Positions 8,536 through 18,163 of a stretch of 64,000 nt of DNA are shown piece by piece. The notes under the pieces were generated by a model that ran no database searches, was not told the origin of the DNA, and saw nothing but the letters and a program-made list of their open reading frames with translations. This DNA comes from Bacillus xiapuensis (GTDB lineage: Bacteria > Bacillota > Bacilli > Bacillales > Domibacillaceae). The stretch is from NCBI RefSeq assembly GCF_002797355.1, contig NZ_KZ454940.1, positions 124,001-188,000 of the forward strand, read 5' to 3'. Position 1 is the first letter of the stretch. Every line of letters starts with the position of its first letter. Position numbers and translations under genes: made by a program.

Positions 8536-9469
8536 CAATACCCCATTTTTTTAATGCGACGGTAAACATCGTTTTCTCATAGGGCTTGCTGGAGAGGTGA
8601 ATTTCTCCCCCCAGCACTTCAACAAGCCGCTTGGTGATTGTTAAGCCCAGACCGCTTCCTTGATAGCTGCGGTTTCTTGAGTCTTCCAGCGTATACATCC
8701 GTTCAAATACTTTATCGATATGCGACTCGGAAATCCCTTTCCCTTTGTCCCATATGTCAATATACAAAAAATTTTCAGAGTTTCTTACAGCAATGCCTAC
8801 TGTTTTTCCTTCTCCTCCATAGGCGATCGCATTGGAGAGTAAGTTATGTAAAATCCTGCTTAACACTTCTTCATTTCCCCAGGCATACAGCTGATCCTCA
8901 GAAATATCAATGTGGACGGAAAAACCTTTCGCCGTCAGCAAATCATAGAAAGACAAAATGGTTTTCCGGCAAATTTCATTTACATTGATTCTGGCAAATT
9001 CAATTTCTTTATCGCCTGATTCCAATTTTGCCAAATCAAAAAATTTACGGATAAGCTCCATCACTTCATTTGTTTTCAGCCGCACATTTTGCACTAAGGC
9101 TTGCCGCTCGGCTTCGCTCAGCGAGTGATCGGTTTGCAGGATTTCCGCGTAGCCAAGGATCACCGTCAATGGCGTATTTAAATCATGTGAAATATTGGCA
9201 AGCATCCGCCGCATGGACATCTCCACCTTCGCGTGTTCGGCATTGCTAAGCTGGATCGCTTCCAATAAATGATTAATCTCTACTAACAGCTTTTGCAGTT
9301 CTTGATGATCGGTGGCCAGCAGCAGCTTTTCGCCTGTCTTCTCTGCAACAATAGCTTGCAGCTTTTCATACATATAACACAAATCACGGTTCTGCTTTCT
9401 TCGTCTGGAATATTGAAGGACATTCAATCCCAGTAACACCGCCGCCATCACCGTCAAGAATGCTTCCAT
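8528..9469 (-). CDS. ycbM: Sensor histidine kinase, YcbM-like
   Basis: A 313-residue kinase with one N-terminal membrane segment (about residues 3-17) and then a coiled linker, so it has almost no outside sensor. The HisKA box is NISHDLNTPLT (phospho-accepting His near residue 94). The ATPase domain shows N (LSNAIAYG), G1 (DKGKGIS) and G2 (GSGLGLTI) boxes. Small kinases of this type usually sense through a partner transporter. It starts directly after the response-regulator stop (TAGATG), so the two are co-translated. Confidence 0.85.
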   Translation of the reverse strand: MEAFLTVMAAVLLGLNVLQYSRRRKQNRDLCYMYEKLQAIVAEKTGEKLLLATDHQELQKLLVEINHLLEAIQLSNAEHAKVEMSMRRMLANISHDLNTPLTVILGYAEILQTDHSLSEAERQALVQNVRLKTNEVMELIRKFFDLAKLESGDKEIEFARINVNEICRKTILSFYDLLTAKGFSVHIDISEDQLYAWGNEEVLSRILHNLLSNAIAYGGEGKTVGIAVRNSENFLYIDIWDKGKGISESHIDKVFERMYTLEDSRNRSYQGSGLGLTITKRLVEVLGGEIHLSSKPYEKTMFTVALKKWGIGL

Positions 9470-10165
9470 CTACAGCACTTCCCACTTATAACCGATTCCC
9501 CATAGCGTCTTAATATAGACAGGACAAGATGGGTTATCTTCTATCTTCTCACGCAGCCTTCTCATATGAACATTAATGACATTATCCACTCCGTGATAGT
9601 CCTCATTCCAAACCAATTGATAAATTTGTGCTTTGGTAAACACGCGATGGCGGTTTTTGACAAACAATCGCAAAATTTCAAACTCTTTTGAGGTAAGTTT
9701 AATAGCGTTTCCCTTCTTCCAAACGGTAAAGTTGGTAAAATCTATTTTTAAATCCCCGATCTGAACGATATCCTCTTCTTCCCGCTGAGGAGCGGCATAC
9801 TGGGTTGAACGACGAATGCCTGCTTTTACCCTCGCCGACAGCTCAATCATGGAAAACGGTTTGCCTATATAATCATCGGCTCCCAAGCCTAATCCAATCG
9901 CTTTATCGACATCCGTATCCTTCGCCGACATCATTAAAATAGGCACTGCGCTTTTTTGGCGTATTGATTTCATCACTTCTAACCCGTCCAGCTTGGGCAG
10001 CATGATATCTAAAATGATGAAATCATAAGCCTCCTGTCTGAATTTCGCTATTCCTTCCTCTCCATCCGAGGCGGTCTCCACCATGAAACCTTCTTTATGT
10101 AAATAGCTCGCCACCATTTCTTGAATCGACTGATCATCTTCTATTAACAAAATCGTCCCCGGCAT
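9470..10165 (-). CDS. ycbL: OmpR-family response regulator, YcbL-like
   Basis: A 231-residue regulator. The receiver domain has the acidic pair in LLIEDD, phospho-Asp in FIILDIMLPKLDG, Thr/Ser in MMSAKD and Lys in GKPF. The C-terminal winged helix (about 130-230) ends in the TLWGIGYKWE motif. The start was placed at the ATG after GGAG (MPGTILLIEDD), not at an upstream in-frame ATG. It is first in the kinase operon and probably drives the neighbouring ABC genes. Confidence 0.87.
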   Translation of the reverse strand: MPGTILLIEDDQSIQEMVASYLHKEGFMVETASDGEEGIAKFRQEAYDFIILDIMLPKLDGLEVMKSIRQKSAVPILMMSAKDTDVDKAIGLGLGADDYIGKPFSMIELSARVKAGIRRSTQYAAPQREEEDIVQIGDLKIDFTNFTVWKKGNAIKLTSKEFEILRLFVKNRHRVFTKAQIYQLVWNEDYHGVDNVINVHMRRLREKIEDNPSCPVYIKTLWGIGYKWEVL

Positions 10166-10333
10166 TCTGCTTCTCTCCTGCCTCTCATACAATAGCTTTG
10201 CAACCATGCAATGAAACGGTTCTACGTCTCAGGTTGTAGTTAAAAATAAACCCCTCGTTCATTGTTTCCTTATGGAAAATTATATAAGATAAAATCAATG
10301 ATTGGAAGTTCAAATTAAGACTGGAGGAAGATC

Positions 10334-11206
10334 ATGAAAAAAATAGCGATAACGATTGTCACAATGGCATTATTAGGTATCGCTCTTCTCACCTTGAAAG
10401 ATTACACTTCACTGTTTGGAAACAAGATAACCGCCCAAGAAGACAGCATTGAGGTGACATCCGGAATTGACCGCATGGATCTGGAGATCACCAGCGGAAA
10501 CACGACCATTATTCCGCAGGACCGCCATGATGTGAAAGCTGTTTATAAAGGCAAGAACAAGCTTTCTGTGAAGGAAGACGGCAGCACAATTGAAGTAGAA
10601 GTGAAGCAAAGATGGTATCAGTGGATATCCTTTTTTAACTCACCAAAATCATCCTTAACCATTTACATTCCAAAGGATTATCAGCATGATCTTGAGCTCA
10701 GCGTCGGCTCTGGTCACTTGCAATTCGCAGGAGATTCCCCTTCTCGGCCGATGAAGCTGGATACGATGAGCTTAGAAATGAGCTCCGGAGACGTGAAGCT
10801 GCAAAATCTGGAGACGTCGGCATTCAAATATGAGGGCTCTTCAGGTCAATTAACCATTGATTCATTCACGACAAAAGAAGGCAGATTTGATCTCGATTCG
10901 GGGGATGTGAGACTCGTCCGATACGCCGGTCCTCTCAACGGTGATTTAGCTTCGGGGCACATGAAAGTCGCGATGGATCAATTAGCGGGGGATATAAATC
11001 TGGACTTAAACTCCGGAAATGCTCAGCTTGATTTGCCGGATCATGCGGATTTTATGCTTAAAGGTGATACAGTCAGCGGAGATATCACTTGTGATTTCCC
11101 TCTCAAAAATCAAACATCGAAAAGCGGCACAATTTCCGGCACACATGGCTCCGGCACCTATCAAATCAACGTCTCCTTAGCAAGCGGAGATGTGAAAATT
11201 CATTGA
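10334..11206 (+). CDS. LiaG-like DUF4097 protein, membrane-anchored
   Basis: A 290-residue protein with an N-terminal membrane anchor (about residues 5-22). A repetitive beta-rich ectodomain faces the wall. The domain is built on recurring SG[DHN] turns (SSGDVKL, DSGDVRL, ASGHMKV, NSGNAQL, VSGDITC, ASGDVKI), the hallmark of DUF4097. LiaG of B. subtilis has the same build and sits in an envelope-stress operon. Here it stands alone, divergent from the ycbLM-like kinase operon. A role in the envelope-stress response is inferred from that position. GGAGGAAG precedes the ATG. Confidence 0.75.
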   Translation: MKKIAITIVTMALLGIALLTLKDYTSLFGNKITAQEDSIEVTSGIDRMDLEITSGNTTIIPQDRHDVKAVYKGKNKLSVKEDGSTIEVEVKQRWYQWISFFNSPKSSLTIYIPKDYQHDLELSVGSGHLQFAGDSPSRPMKLDTMSLEMSSGDVKLQNLETSAFKYEGSSGQLTIDSFTTKEGRFDLDSGDVRLVRYAGPLNGDLASGHMKVAMDQLAGDINLDLNSGNAQLDLPDHADFMLKGDTVSGDITCDFPLKNQTSKSGTISGTHGSGTYQINVSLASGDVKIH

Positions 11207-11246
11207 AAAATGAGCAAAGAAAGCGGCCGCTTTCTTTGCTCATTTT
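11207..11246. terminator. Bidirectional terminator, perfect 40-bp palindrome
   Basis: AAAATGAGCAAAGAAAGC and its exact complement flank GGCC. It ends both the LiaG-like gene and the converging MHYT gene, overlapping the latter's stop codon. Confidence 0.88.
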
Positions 11247-13287
11247 ATGCTTGTCCAATAAACCGCTTATTCCATTCCACTAATTCATCCGCCGGCAGCG
11301 GTTTAGAAAAATAGTAGCCTTGAATAATAGGATAATGACATGACTTCGCAAGAAAAGCGGCCTGCTCCTCCGTTTCCACCCCCTCTACCACCACTTTCAA
11401 GTTTAAAGATTTTCCTAATAAAATGATGGATTGGATAATGGAAGCATCCTTTTCCGTACGAAATCCCCCGTCGATAAACGATTTATCAATCTTCAGCGTC
11501 GAGATAGGGATTTTCTTCAAATAAGATAAAGAGGAGACACCTGTCCCGAAATCATCCAGTGCCACTTCAAAGCCTTCCTTTCGAAAACGGTCGACCGCTT
11601 GAATCGCCCCATCAATCGTTTTCACGAAGCTCGTTTCGGTAATTTCCAGCTCCAGGAATTCAGGATCGATCTGGTACCGGCGGGTTGTACTCAGCAAATA
11701 CTCCAGCAGCCGCGGAGAGCTCACATAATGGCCGGGAATGTTAATCGCCACCCTCCAGCTGCGGCTATTCTCCACTTGCCAAGCAAGGATCTGCTGGCAG
11801 ACCCGGTCAATGACCCAATCCGTCACATCCATCATTCGATGATATTTTTCCAATACCGGAATAAAAACCGCGGGCGATAGAATTCCATACTTGGGATGCT
11901 TCCAGCGCAGCAGTGCCTCCACTCCAATCATTTCCTTCTGATCGGTTGCTACTTTCGGCTGATAAACAAGGTATAATTCATTCTCCGCCAGCGCCCGGTC
12001 AATACCTTCCATTATTTCTCTTTCCATGGTATGTGCGTGAATCTCCGGATCATAAGCAATCACTTCATTATGAAACCCAGCCCCCGGATGGCTCAGCACC
12101 GCTAGCGCTTGACCGTACAGCTCAGCGGACGGCACCTTCTGCTCGGCGTCCGCAAAAGCACAGAGGGATTGCAGCCGCACAACATGACCGTCGATCACGA
12201 GCGGCTGATTCATGAGAAAGGCCGCTCGTGTCATCGCCTGCCTTAACTCCGAAACAGCTTTTTCATCTCTTACCGCAAAGGCAAAGCGCTGTCCATCCAG
12301 CCGGTACAGCTCAGCTAGCGGCGGCTTGACAGAAGCGAGCAGCTCGCTCGTTTGCTGAATCACATCATCCAAAAAGGCATAACTGTACGAGTGATGGAGC
12401 AGGTCGAGATCGTGGAAGTGCCACACGGCCATCGCCGGATAAGCATTGCTGTTTACATTCTTTTCAAATTCCCTGCGGTTCGGGAGCTTTGTTAGCGAGT
12501 CATAATAGCTAAAACGATGCTCCACATAACGATCCAACAGGCTCGAAAGCAGAAATAAAACAAACAGCACTGTTATGGCCGCTGTTGTACTGCCAATTAA
12601 AAAAGCCATATCTGACAGATGATGTCCGCTATTCTTAAGCGGCAATTGTTTAGGCACATAGAAATGCACCGCAGCCATACCAGTATAATGCATGCATGAA
12701 ACCGCCATGCCCAGAATAGCCGAGACAAGCAGCCGCACGAAACGGCGGCGTGCTTTTCTTTGGTGCTTGGCTAAAATATACAGCGCGATAAACGAAACGA
12801 CAACCGCCACAACGATAGAGGCTATAAATAAACGAATGTCATAGCTGATCACGACATTCTTCATCTTCATCGCGGCCATGCCGATATAATGCATCACAGA
12901 TATCCCGGCTCCCATAACGATACCTGCCATTACATAGGAAGAAATCGTGAGGCTCGGCCGATTGGAAAAATAGAACGCCAAAAAAGAAGCGATCAGCGCA
13001 GGCCCGATCGAAATTAACGTCAGCCAATGATCATAATGCATGGAGACCGGAAGCATCAAAGCGCTCATCCCAATAAAATGCATCGACCAAATCCCTATTC
13101 CCATAGAAACGGAAGCAAGAATCAGCCAAACAGTCCGATGAAAGAAACTGTTTTGCTGAGCGCGCTCATTCATTATGATCGCCGTATAGGAAGCGGCGCA
13201 GGCCATAGCAATCGACAGAAGAACGATGGACCCTGCATAGTCGCCTTGCAAAATTTTAAAGGATGCTGCAGAAGGTGTAGAAAACAT
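11245..13287 (-). CDS. MHYT-GGDEF-EAL protein, probable c-di-GMP phosphodiesterase
   Basis: A 680-residue membrane protein. The N-terminal 250 residues contain the MHYT sensor domain, whose paired motifs MHFIGM, MHYIGM and MHYTGM would hold metal for sensing O2, CO or NO. A GGDEF domain follows, but its active-site motif reads DGQRF, so cyclase activity is unlikely. The EAL domain is intact: EALLRW, ELEITET, DDFGTG, KIDKSF, VVEGVET and QGYYFSKPL. The expected activity is c-di-GMP hydrolysis controlled by the membrane sensor. The start was set at the ATG after GAGAGG. It is a single gene. Confidence 0.88.
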   Translation of the reverse strand: MFSTPSAASFKILQGDYAGSIVLLSIAMACAASYTAIIMNERAQQNSFFHRTVWLILASVSMGIGIWSMHFIGMSALMLPVSMHYDHWLTLISIGPALIASFLAFYFSNRPSLTISSYVMAGIVMGAGISVMHYIGMAAMKMKNVVISYDIRLFIASIVVAVVVSFIALYILAKHQRKARRRFVRLLVSAILGMAVSCMHYTGMAAVHFYVPKQLPLKNSGHHLSDMAFLIGSTTAAITVLFVLFLLSSLLDRYVEHRFSYYDSLTKLPNRREFEKNVNSNAYPAMAVWHFHDLDLLHHSYSYAFLDDVIQQTSELLASVKPPLAELYRLDGQRFAFAVRDEKAVSELRQAMTRAAFLMNQPLVIDGHVVRLQSLCAFADAEQKVPSAELYGQALAVLSHPGAGFHNEVIAYDPEIHAHTMEREIMEGIDRALAENELYLVYQPKVATDQKEMIGVEALLRWKHPKYGILSPAVFIPVLEKYHRMMDVTDWVIDRVCQQILAWQVENSRSWRVAINIPGHYVSSPRLLEYLLSTTRRYQIDPEFLELEITETSFVKTIDGAIQAVDRFRKEGFEVALDDFGTGVSSLSYLKKIPISTLKIDKSFIDGGFRTEKDASIIQSIILLGKSLNLKVVVEGVETEEQAAFLAKSCHYPIIQGYYFSKPLPADELVEWNKRFIGQA

Positions 13288-13452
13288 TACTTTCCTCTCT
13301 CTTTTCTCACGGTAATCTTTCGTTATATTTCCTGAATGACAGCCAAGCATAAGTTATAGCTCAAGAACTATTTTACCCCTATACACATCAATCTGACTAG
13401 TTCTAAAGGTCTATTTCTTATTCCGTACTGATCGTAAGAGCTTAACAAAAAT

Positions 13453-13483
13453 ATCCAGCTGTGCGTTCTCTTGGCAGCTGGAT
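13453..13483 (-). terminator. Possible terminator after yitT-like gene
   Basis: ATCCAGCTG / CAGCTGGAT stem with a 13-base loop, followed on the minus strand by ATATTTTTG. The T-run is short. It lies 80 bases after the yitT stop. The rest of 13288-13563 shows no gene. Confidence 0.5.
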
Positions 13484-13563
13484 AGAATCCTCATCTTTTA
13501 TGCAGGTCCCCTAAGTGAATAAAACCCAAGAACGCAGGAAAACCGGCATTCTCAGGCTATTCT

Positions 13564-14370
13564 TTAGGATTTATGAAATGAGCCTATGACTTCGACCGTT
13601 TCGGTGATATTTACAAATGCTTCCGGATCAGCTTCATGAATCATTGTCTTTACATCCGTCAGCTGATAGCGCGTAATGACGGTGATCAGAACCGACCGGC
13701 CTTCACCTGAATACGCCCCTTCTCCCTTCATGACGGTTACCCCGCGGTAAACATTTGAAATCAGCTTCTCTTTCACAGCTTCTCCTTTGGCTGTGATAAT
13801 CATCAGCGTTAGCTTAATATGGTTCGTGTGAATCGTATCAATCACTTTACCTGTCGCATAAATAGCTATCATCGTATTCAGCGCCGCATCCCAATTAAAA
13901 ATGAAGCCTGAAGCAATGACCACTACTCCGTTCATCGCCGAAAGCAGTGCCCCAAGCGGAAAGTCCTTCTTCTTTGTCAGCAGCATAGCGATGATATCGA
14001 AGCCTCCCGATGAAGCAGATGCCCGAAAGATTAATCCGATGCCGAGTCCCGTCAGCACGCCGCCAAACAAGGAAGACAGAATCGGTTCCGTCGATACTTG
14101 ATAAATAGGGATCATATACAAACTGACCGATATCAGAACAACAGACAGAATCGTGTACCCAATAAACTGTTTCCCCAGCTTTTTCACACCGACCACTAAC
14201 AAAGGAAGGTTTAATAAAAAGTTAATGACCCCCGTATTCATTGGGGTAATCAGTCCGACCATGATCGCCACACCGCTCAGCCCGCTGCTCAAAATTCCAT
14301 GCGGAATCAAAAAAAGATTATATGCCACTCCAACAATGATCGACCCTAATAGAATGGTCAAAATATTCAT
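13564..14370 (-). CDS. YitT-family membrane protein (DUF161/DUF2179)
   Basis: A 268-residue protein with five to six membrane segments in the first 170 residues, including the family pattern IPHGILSSGLSGVA and SSGGFDIIA. A soluble C-terminal DUF2179 domain follows (about 180-268, GRSVLITVITRYQL). Bacilli carry several paralogues, and none has a firmly known substrate. GAGGAGGGAAGACC precedes the ATG. It is a single gene between a weak terminator and the divergent yebC-type gene. Confidence 0.82.
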   Translation of the reverse strand: MNILTILLGSIIVGVAYNLFLIPHGILSSGLSGVAIMVGLITPMNTGVINFLLNLPLLVVGVKKLGKQFIGYTILSVVLISVSLYMIPIYQVSTEPILSSLFGGVLTGLGIGLIFRASASSGGFDIIAMLLTKKKDFPLGALLSAMNGVVVIASGFIFNWDAALNTMIAIYATGKVIDTIHTNHIKLTLMIITAKGEAVKEKLISNVYRGVTVMKGEGAYSGEGRSVLITVITRYQLTDVKTMIHEADPEAFVNITETVEVIGSFHKS

Positions 14371-14612
14371 GGTCTTCCCTCCTCTTTCGCCAGCAAAATG
14401 AATAAAAGAATTATACTGGAGGAAGGGGATCTTGTGAAAATGATAGTTTTTTCTGAAATATCAAACAAAAGGATCAGTGAAGTCCTCGGCTTTTTTTCGA
14501 TGAAGACACTCGAAACCCATGCGGCAATTCGGTATAATAAGTACAGTGGCAGAAAAACAGCTTCGAGAATATATGGTTTAACGAGATTCAAAGTTGAAAG
14601 AGAGTGAACAAC

Positions 14613-15332
14613 ATGGGCCGTAAATGGAACAACATTAAAGAAAAGAAAGCGTCAAAAGATGCCAATACGAGCCGGATTTACGCAAAGTTTGGACGTGAAA
14701 TTTACGTAGCTGCCAAGCAGGGAGAACCGGATCCGGAATCGAACCAAGCGTTAAAAGTCGTGCTCGAACGCGCGAAAACATATAATGTGCCTAAAGCGAT
14801 TGTAGACCGCGCCATTGAGAAGGCCAAGGGCGGTTCAGAGGAAAATTATGATGAGCTTCGCTACGAAGGCTTTGGTCCGAACGGGTCCATGATCATTGTG
14901 GATGCGCTATCGAACAACGTTAATCGCACCGCCTCCGAAGTGCGTGCTGCCTTTGGCAAAAACGGCGGAAACATGGGCGTCAGCGGGTCGGTTTCCTACA
15001 TGTTTGAAGCTACTGCCGTGATCGGCGTAGAAGGGAAAACAGCGGATGAAGTACTGGAGCTGTTAATGGAGGCCGATCTGGATGTGCGCGATATTTTAGA
15101 AGAAGACGGCTCCGTCATCATTTATGCCGAACCCGATCAATTCCATGCAGTACAAGAAGCCTTCAAGCAAGCCGGCATCAGCGAATTCACCGTTGCTGAG
15201 CTGACCATGCTTGCTCAAAACGACATTCACTTATCCGAGGAAGATCAAGCCCAATTTGAAAAGCTGATCGATGCCCTAGAAGATCTGGAGGATGTCCAGC
15301 AAGTGTATCATAACGTGGACTTGGGCGAATAA
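14613..15332 (+). CDS. yeeI: YebC/PmpR-family protein (YeeI type)
   Basis: A 239-residue protein of the YebC/TACO1 family. It begins [20 protein letters not shown], then [18 protein letters not shown], and shows the family's YEGFGPNG core at about residues 86-93. Members were long annotated as DNA-binding regulators; recent work on the family points to a role in translation at difficult peptide stretches. The start is the ATG at 14613. A GTG 9 bases earlier is in frame but lies inside the ribosome binding region (GAAAGAGAGTG). It is a single gene with a strong terminator. Confidence 0.9.
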   Translation: MGRKWNNIKEKKASKDANTSRIYAKFGREIYVAAKQGEPDPESNQALKVVLERAKTYNVPKAIVDRAIEKAKGGSEENYDELRYEGFGPNGSMIIVDALSNNVNRTASEVRAAFGKNGGNMGVSGSVSYMFEATAVIGVEGKTADEVLELLMEADLDVRDILEEDGSVIIYAEPDQFHAVQEAFKQAGISEFTVAELTMLAQNDIHLSEEDQAQFEKLIDALEDLEDVQQVYHNVDLGE

Positions 15333-15359
15333 TAGCCTATAGGAAAATCTTCCATTCAA

Positions 15360-15404
15360 CTGAAAAAGCAGTAGCCCTCATCGGAGAAGCTACTGCTTTT
15401 TCAG
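15360..15404. terminator. Bidirectional terminator
   Basis: CTGAAAAAGCAGTAGC and its complement form a 16-bp stem with a 13-base loop between yeeI and the converging yczE-like gene. Confidence 0.88.
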
Positions 15405-16045
15405 TTTTTTTCCGCGCCGGGCACGGGCTGATGTTCTTTACCGATCAGCCGCTCTAGCCGCTTTTGGCATGGCGGCAGCGTGATCTGGATGATTCTTCCT
15501 AAAAACAAAGCGATCAAAATGGTGCCGATGCCGACCGGGCCTCCCAGCAGCCACCCTAATAGAAAGACGGTTATTTCCATACCATTTCGGACAAGCGTGA
15601 TACTCCAGCCGGTTTTTTCCACGATCAGGAGCATTAAGCTGTCTCTCGGACCGGCTCCTAAATCAGCGGAAACATAGAGACTGATACCAAATCCGAGAAT
15701 AAAGACGCCGGCAGTAAAGCATAGCACTTGAACGAGGATCGTCTCCGGATTGGGTAGCCACAGATTAAAGATATCGATAAACACACCCAGAAGCAGCATG
15801 TTCATGATAGCGCCGATTTTTGGCGGGGTTTGCGTGCCGACCCAAGTAGCGGCAATAATCGTAATTCCTGCAATGATTGACCATGTGCCGATCGTTAATC
15901 CCAACTGCTTATAAAGCCCATAGTGAAATACATCCCACGGTCCGATCCCCAGCACTTTCCCCTTAATGGTGAGTGAAATCCCCAGTGCCAGCACGATCAA
16001 GCCCATGATAAAAAAAGTCCAGCGCAAACGGTATTCGCGGCGCAT
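15401..16045 (-). CDS. yczE: YczE-like integral membrane protein
   Basis: A 214-residue protein with five predicted membrane segments and the family features GIGPWDVFHYGL (about residue 33) and LGAGPRDSL (about residue 130), which look like duplicated halves. In B. subtilis YczE is a membrane protein needed for full surfactin production and linked to Sfp. The molecular role is unknown. No peptide-synthetase genes are nearby, so that link does not help here. GGAGGG precedes the ATG. Confidence 0.75.
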   Translation of the reverse strand: MRREYRLRWTFFIMGLIVLALGISLTIKGKVLGIGPWDVFHYGLYKQLGLTIGTWSIIAGITIIAATWVGTQTPPKIGAIMNMLLLGVFIDIFNLWLPNPETILVQVLCFTAGVFILGFGISLYVSADLGAGPRDSLMLLIVEKTGWSITLVRNGMEITVFLLGWLLGGPVGIGTILIALFLGRIIQITLPPCQKRLERLIGKEHQPVPGAEKN

Positions 16046-16197
16046 ACGCTCCCTCCGTTCCTATTAAACTGCTCATTTGTTTAGGCTTTCGAAATAGATT
16101 CCTCATCCACTTTAGCATAACCCTCCTATTATTTTAAACGATTTCTCCCTCCTCCTTTTTTGCTTTTGGGCACAAACAGATAGTAAGAACATTCAAA

Positions 16198-16229
16198 AAA
16201 CGGCAACCTTACAAATCAGGTTACCGTTT
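16198..16229 (-). terminator. Terminator downstream of brnQ
   Basis: AAACGG-c-AACC and GGTT-a-CCGTTT arms with one internal mismatch and an 11-base loop, followed by a T-run on the minus strand. Confidence 0.65.
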
Positions 16230-16311
16230 CATCTGATGAATGGCAGCGTACAGAAGCTCCTGTTGTTTAAAGCTTGGATGATTCCTCCACACCTCAAGGC
16301 CGCCTGCTCTT

Positions 16312-17643
16312 CTACGAAGTCGCATCCAGCTTCTGCTCAGGCACCAGCTTCTTATCAAACTGGCTCCACAGTAACCCCAGTGCTGCTCCGGCTAAAGCAG
16401 GCACAGCCCATTCCAGTCCGTAAGCCGAAAGCGGCAAATGCTCTCTTACAGTTTGAAGCGGTCCTAAGTGAACGCCCGCAGTATGCAGACCTCCCAATAC
16501 AGCAAATACTCCTGTGCATAATACAGTACAGCCGTAGACCTTCTTAGCATGCTTGAAATAGCGATGGAAAAAGGTTAAGGCGATCAGAACAATCGTTAGC
16601 GGGTAGGCCGTTACGAGAAATGGCACAGACACTTTCAGAATTTGCGCAAGCCCCATGTTTGCAAGCGTGAAACCGACCAGTGTCAGCACGAACACTTGCG
16701 TCTTGTAGCCTGCTTTCGGGAACAGCTTGGCAAAATACTGACTGCATGATGTCGTTAAGCCAACGACGGTCGTAAAACAAGCTAACGTAAAAATCAAGCC
16801 TAGCAGGATGGTTCCATTTTGTCCTAAGAGCTGAATGGAAGCAGCGCTTAAAATATCCGTGCCATCTGCAAAGCTGCCGTTTGCCGCCATTCTTCCTCCG
16901 ATAACTCCGAGACTGATGTAAACGAGCGATAGCAAGAAGCCTGCGATGATAGCCGCCTTCCATGTATACTTCGTCAATGCCTTTCTGTCAGAAATCCCCT
17001 TTTGCCGGATCGATGTTAGGATGACGATGCCGTAAGCGAGCGCTGCGAGGGCATCCATCGTGTTGTACCCTTCAATAAAGCCTTTGAATAAAGCACCGCT
17101 CTGATAGCCTTCCGCTGGCGTTTGCAGCGGTGCATCCAGCTTGGCGAATCCAATCGCACAAAGAACAACCATTGCTACGAGCAGTACCGGCGTAATCCAC
17201 CGGCTTAAATATTTTTCCATTTTAGATGGATCTAAGCTGATGATGTAAACGAGAGCAAAGAAAACAAAAGTATATAAAAACAGCATCAATGACGGGTTCC
17301 AAGCCTCAGGCAGAAAAGGCTTCACACCCATTTCATAAGCGACGTTAGCATTTCTCGGGATGCCGAGAAATGGACCAATTGATAAATACACGCCAAACAT
17401 GAATACGGCACTAAAAACGGGATGAACTCGGTTTGCGATAGCTGGAGCCCCGTCTTTTACAAGGGATACAGCTAACAGAACAGCGAACGGCAGGCCGACG
17501 CTCGTTACGATAAACCCTGCCATAGCAAGCCAGTAGGAAGTTCCCGACTGCGCCCCTAAGTGCGGCGGGAAAATCAAGTTCCCCGCTCCAAAAAACATCG
17601 AAAATAACATTAAGCCAATAAACAAAGTATCAAATTTTTTCAT
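16312..17643 (-). CDS. brnQ: Branched-chain amino acid transporter BrnQ
   Basis: A 443-residue sodium- or proton-coupled carrier for leucine, isoleucine and valine. It has about twelve membrane segments. The N-terminal family pattern is LFSMFFGAGNLIFPP, with SIGPFLGIPRNANVAYE in the next third. The start is the ATG after AAGGAGAG. A longer upstream frame exists but runs into the leader region. The gene sits behind a T-box with an ATC (isoleucine) specifier, so uptake should rise when tRNA-Ile is uncharged. Family and regulation agree. Confidence 0.92.
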   Translation of the reverse strand: MKKFDTLFIGLMLFSMFFGAGNLIFPPHLGAQSGTSYWLAMAGFIVTSVGLPFAVLLAVSLVKDGAPAIANRVHPVFSAVFMFGVYLSIGPFLGIPRNANVAYEMGVKPFLPEAWNPSLMLFLYTFVFFALVYIISLDPSKMEKYLSRWITPVLLVAMVVLCAIGFAKLDAPLQTPAEGYQSGALFKGFIEGYNTMDALAALAYGIVILTSIRQKGISDRKALTKYTWKAAIIAGFLLSLVYISLGVIGGRMAANGSFADGTDILSAASIQLLGQNGTILLGLIFTLACFTTVVGLTTSCSQYFAKLFPKAGYKTQVFVLTLVGFTLANMGLAQILKVSVPFLVTAYPLTIVLIALTFFHRYFKHAKKVYGCTVLCTGVFAVLGGLHTAGVHLGPLQTVREHLPLSAYGLEWAVPALAGAALGLLWSQFDKKLVPEQKLDATS

Positions 17644-17717
17644 CGGGAATCTCTCCTTTTCTTGTTGTAATATCGTCTTTCGCTTTGTTGAATGGATGAG
17701 CTTAATCCGCAAGAAAA

Positions 17718-17985
17718 CAAAAAACCCGCCCCTGTATGCAGGGACGAGTTTGCGCTCGCGTTACCACCCATCTTCCGCAAGTATTAAAAAAATACATGCG
17801 GCACTCTAGTCAACGTACAATCATACGTGCTCCTTGGTAACGGCGGATCACCCGTCAAAGCCTACTTCATTTCAGCTTTGCGTCTCGGAGATGATTTTCA
17901 GACAAGACCTGAACGTCGGCTCTCACCATACGCCGATTCTCTGGAGAACAGGCACCTTCTCTTACTCTTTCTCGTCACAGACTTT
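17718..17985 (-). promoter_or_regulatory. T-box leader with isoleucine specifier, upstream of brnQ
   Basis: On the minus strand the leader has the Stem I AGTA-AGAGAAGG start, the CAGAGAATCGGCG and GGTGAGAGCCG elements, and the specifier loop GAAAATCATCTCCGAG. In that loop ATC-A-TCTC gives an ATC (Ile) specifier at 17893-17895. The T-box GGGTGGTAACGCG is at 17757-17769. A terminator (about 17721-17748, CCCTG-CATA-CAGGG with a T-run) ends the leader 75 bases before brnQ. Confidence 0.92.
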
Positions 17986-18007
17986 CATTTGCTATTGATT
18001 GATTAAT

Positions 18008-18036
18008 AAATTAGCAAATAAAAAACACGTTGTCAA
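18008..18036 (-). promoter_or_regulatory. Promoter of the brnQ T-box transcript
   Basis: TTGACA (18031-18036), 17 bases, then TAATTT (18008-18013) on the minus strand, about 25-30 bases before Stem I. Confidence 0.7.
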
Positions 18037-18136
18037 TATTTTTAAATAATTTGCATTAAATTTTTTTTTGAGTCTTTTCCGTTTTTTCTATTTATGCCTA
18101 TAGCAGGGATAATAGGAATGTAGAGATTGAACAAAA

Positions 18137-18161
18137 AAGCCGCAGGAAAACGCTGCAGCTT
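18137..18161 (-). terminator. Terminator of the HTH gene
   Basis: GCTGCAG / CTGCGGC stem with a seven-base loop and TTTTTT on the minus strand, just after the stop of the gene at 18164-18640. Confidence 0.75.
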
Positions 18162-18163
18162 CA

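Noticed and set aside
14398-14607. Small plus-strand frame just before yeeI
   Set aside because: No ribosome binding site; it fills the promoter region and looks like chance sequence.
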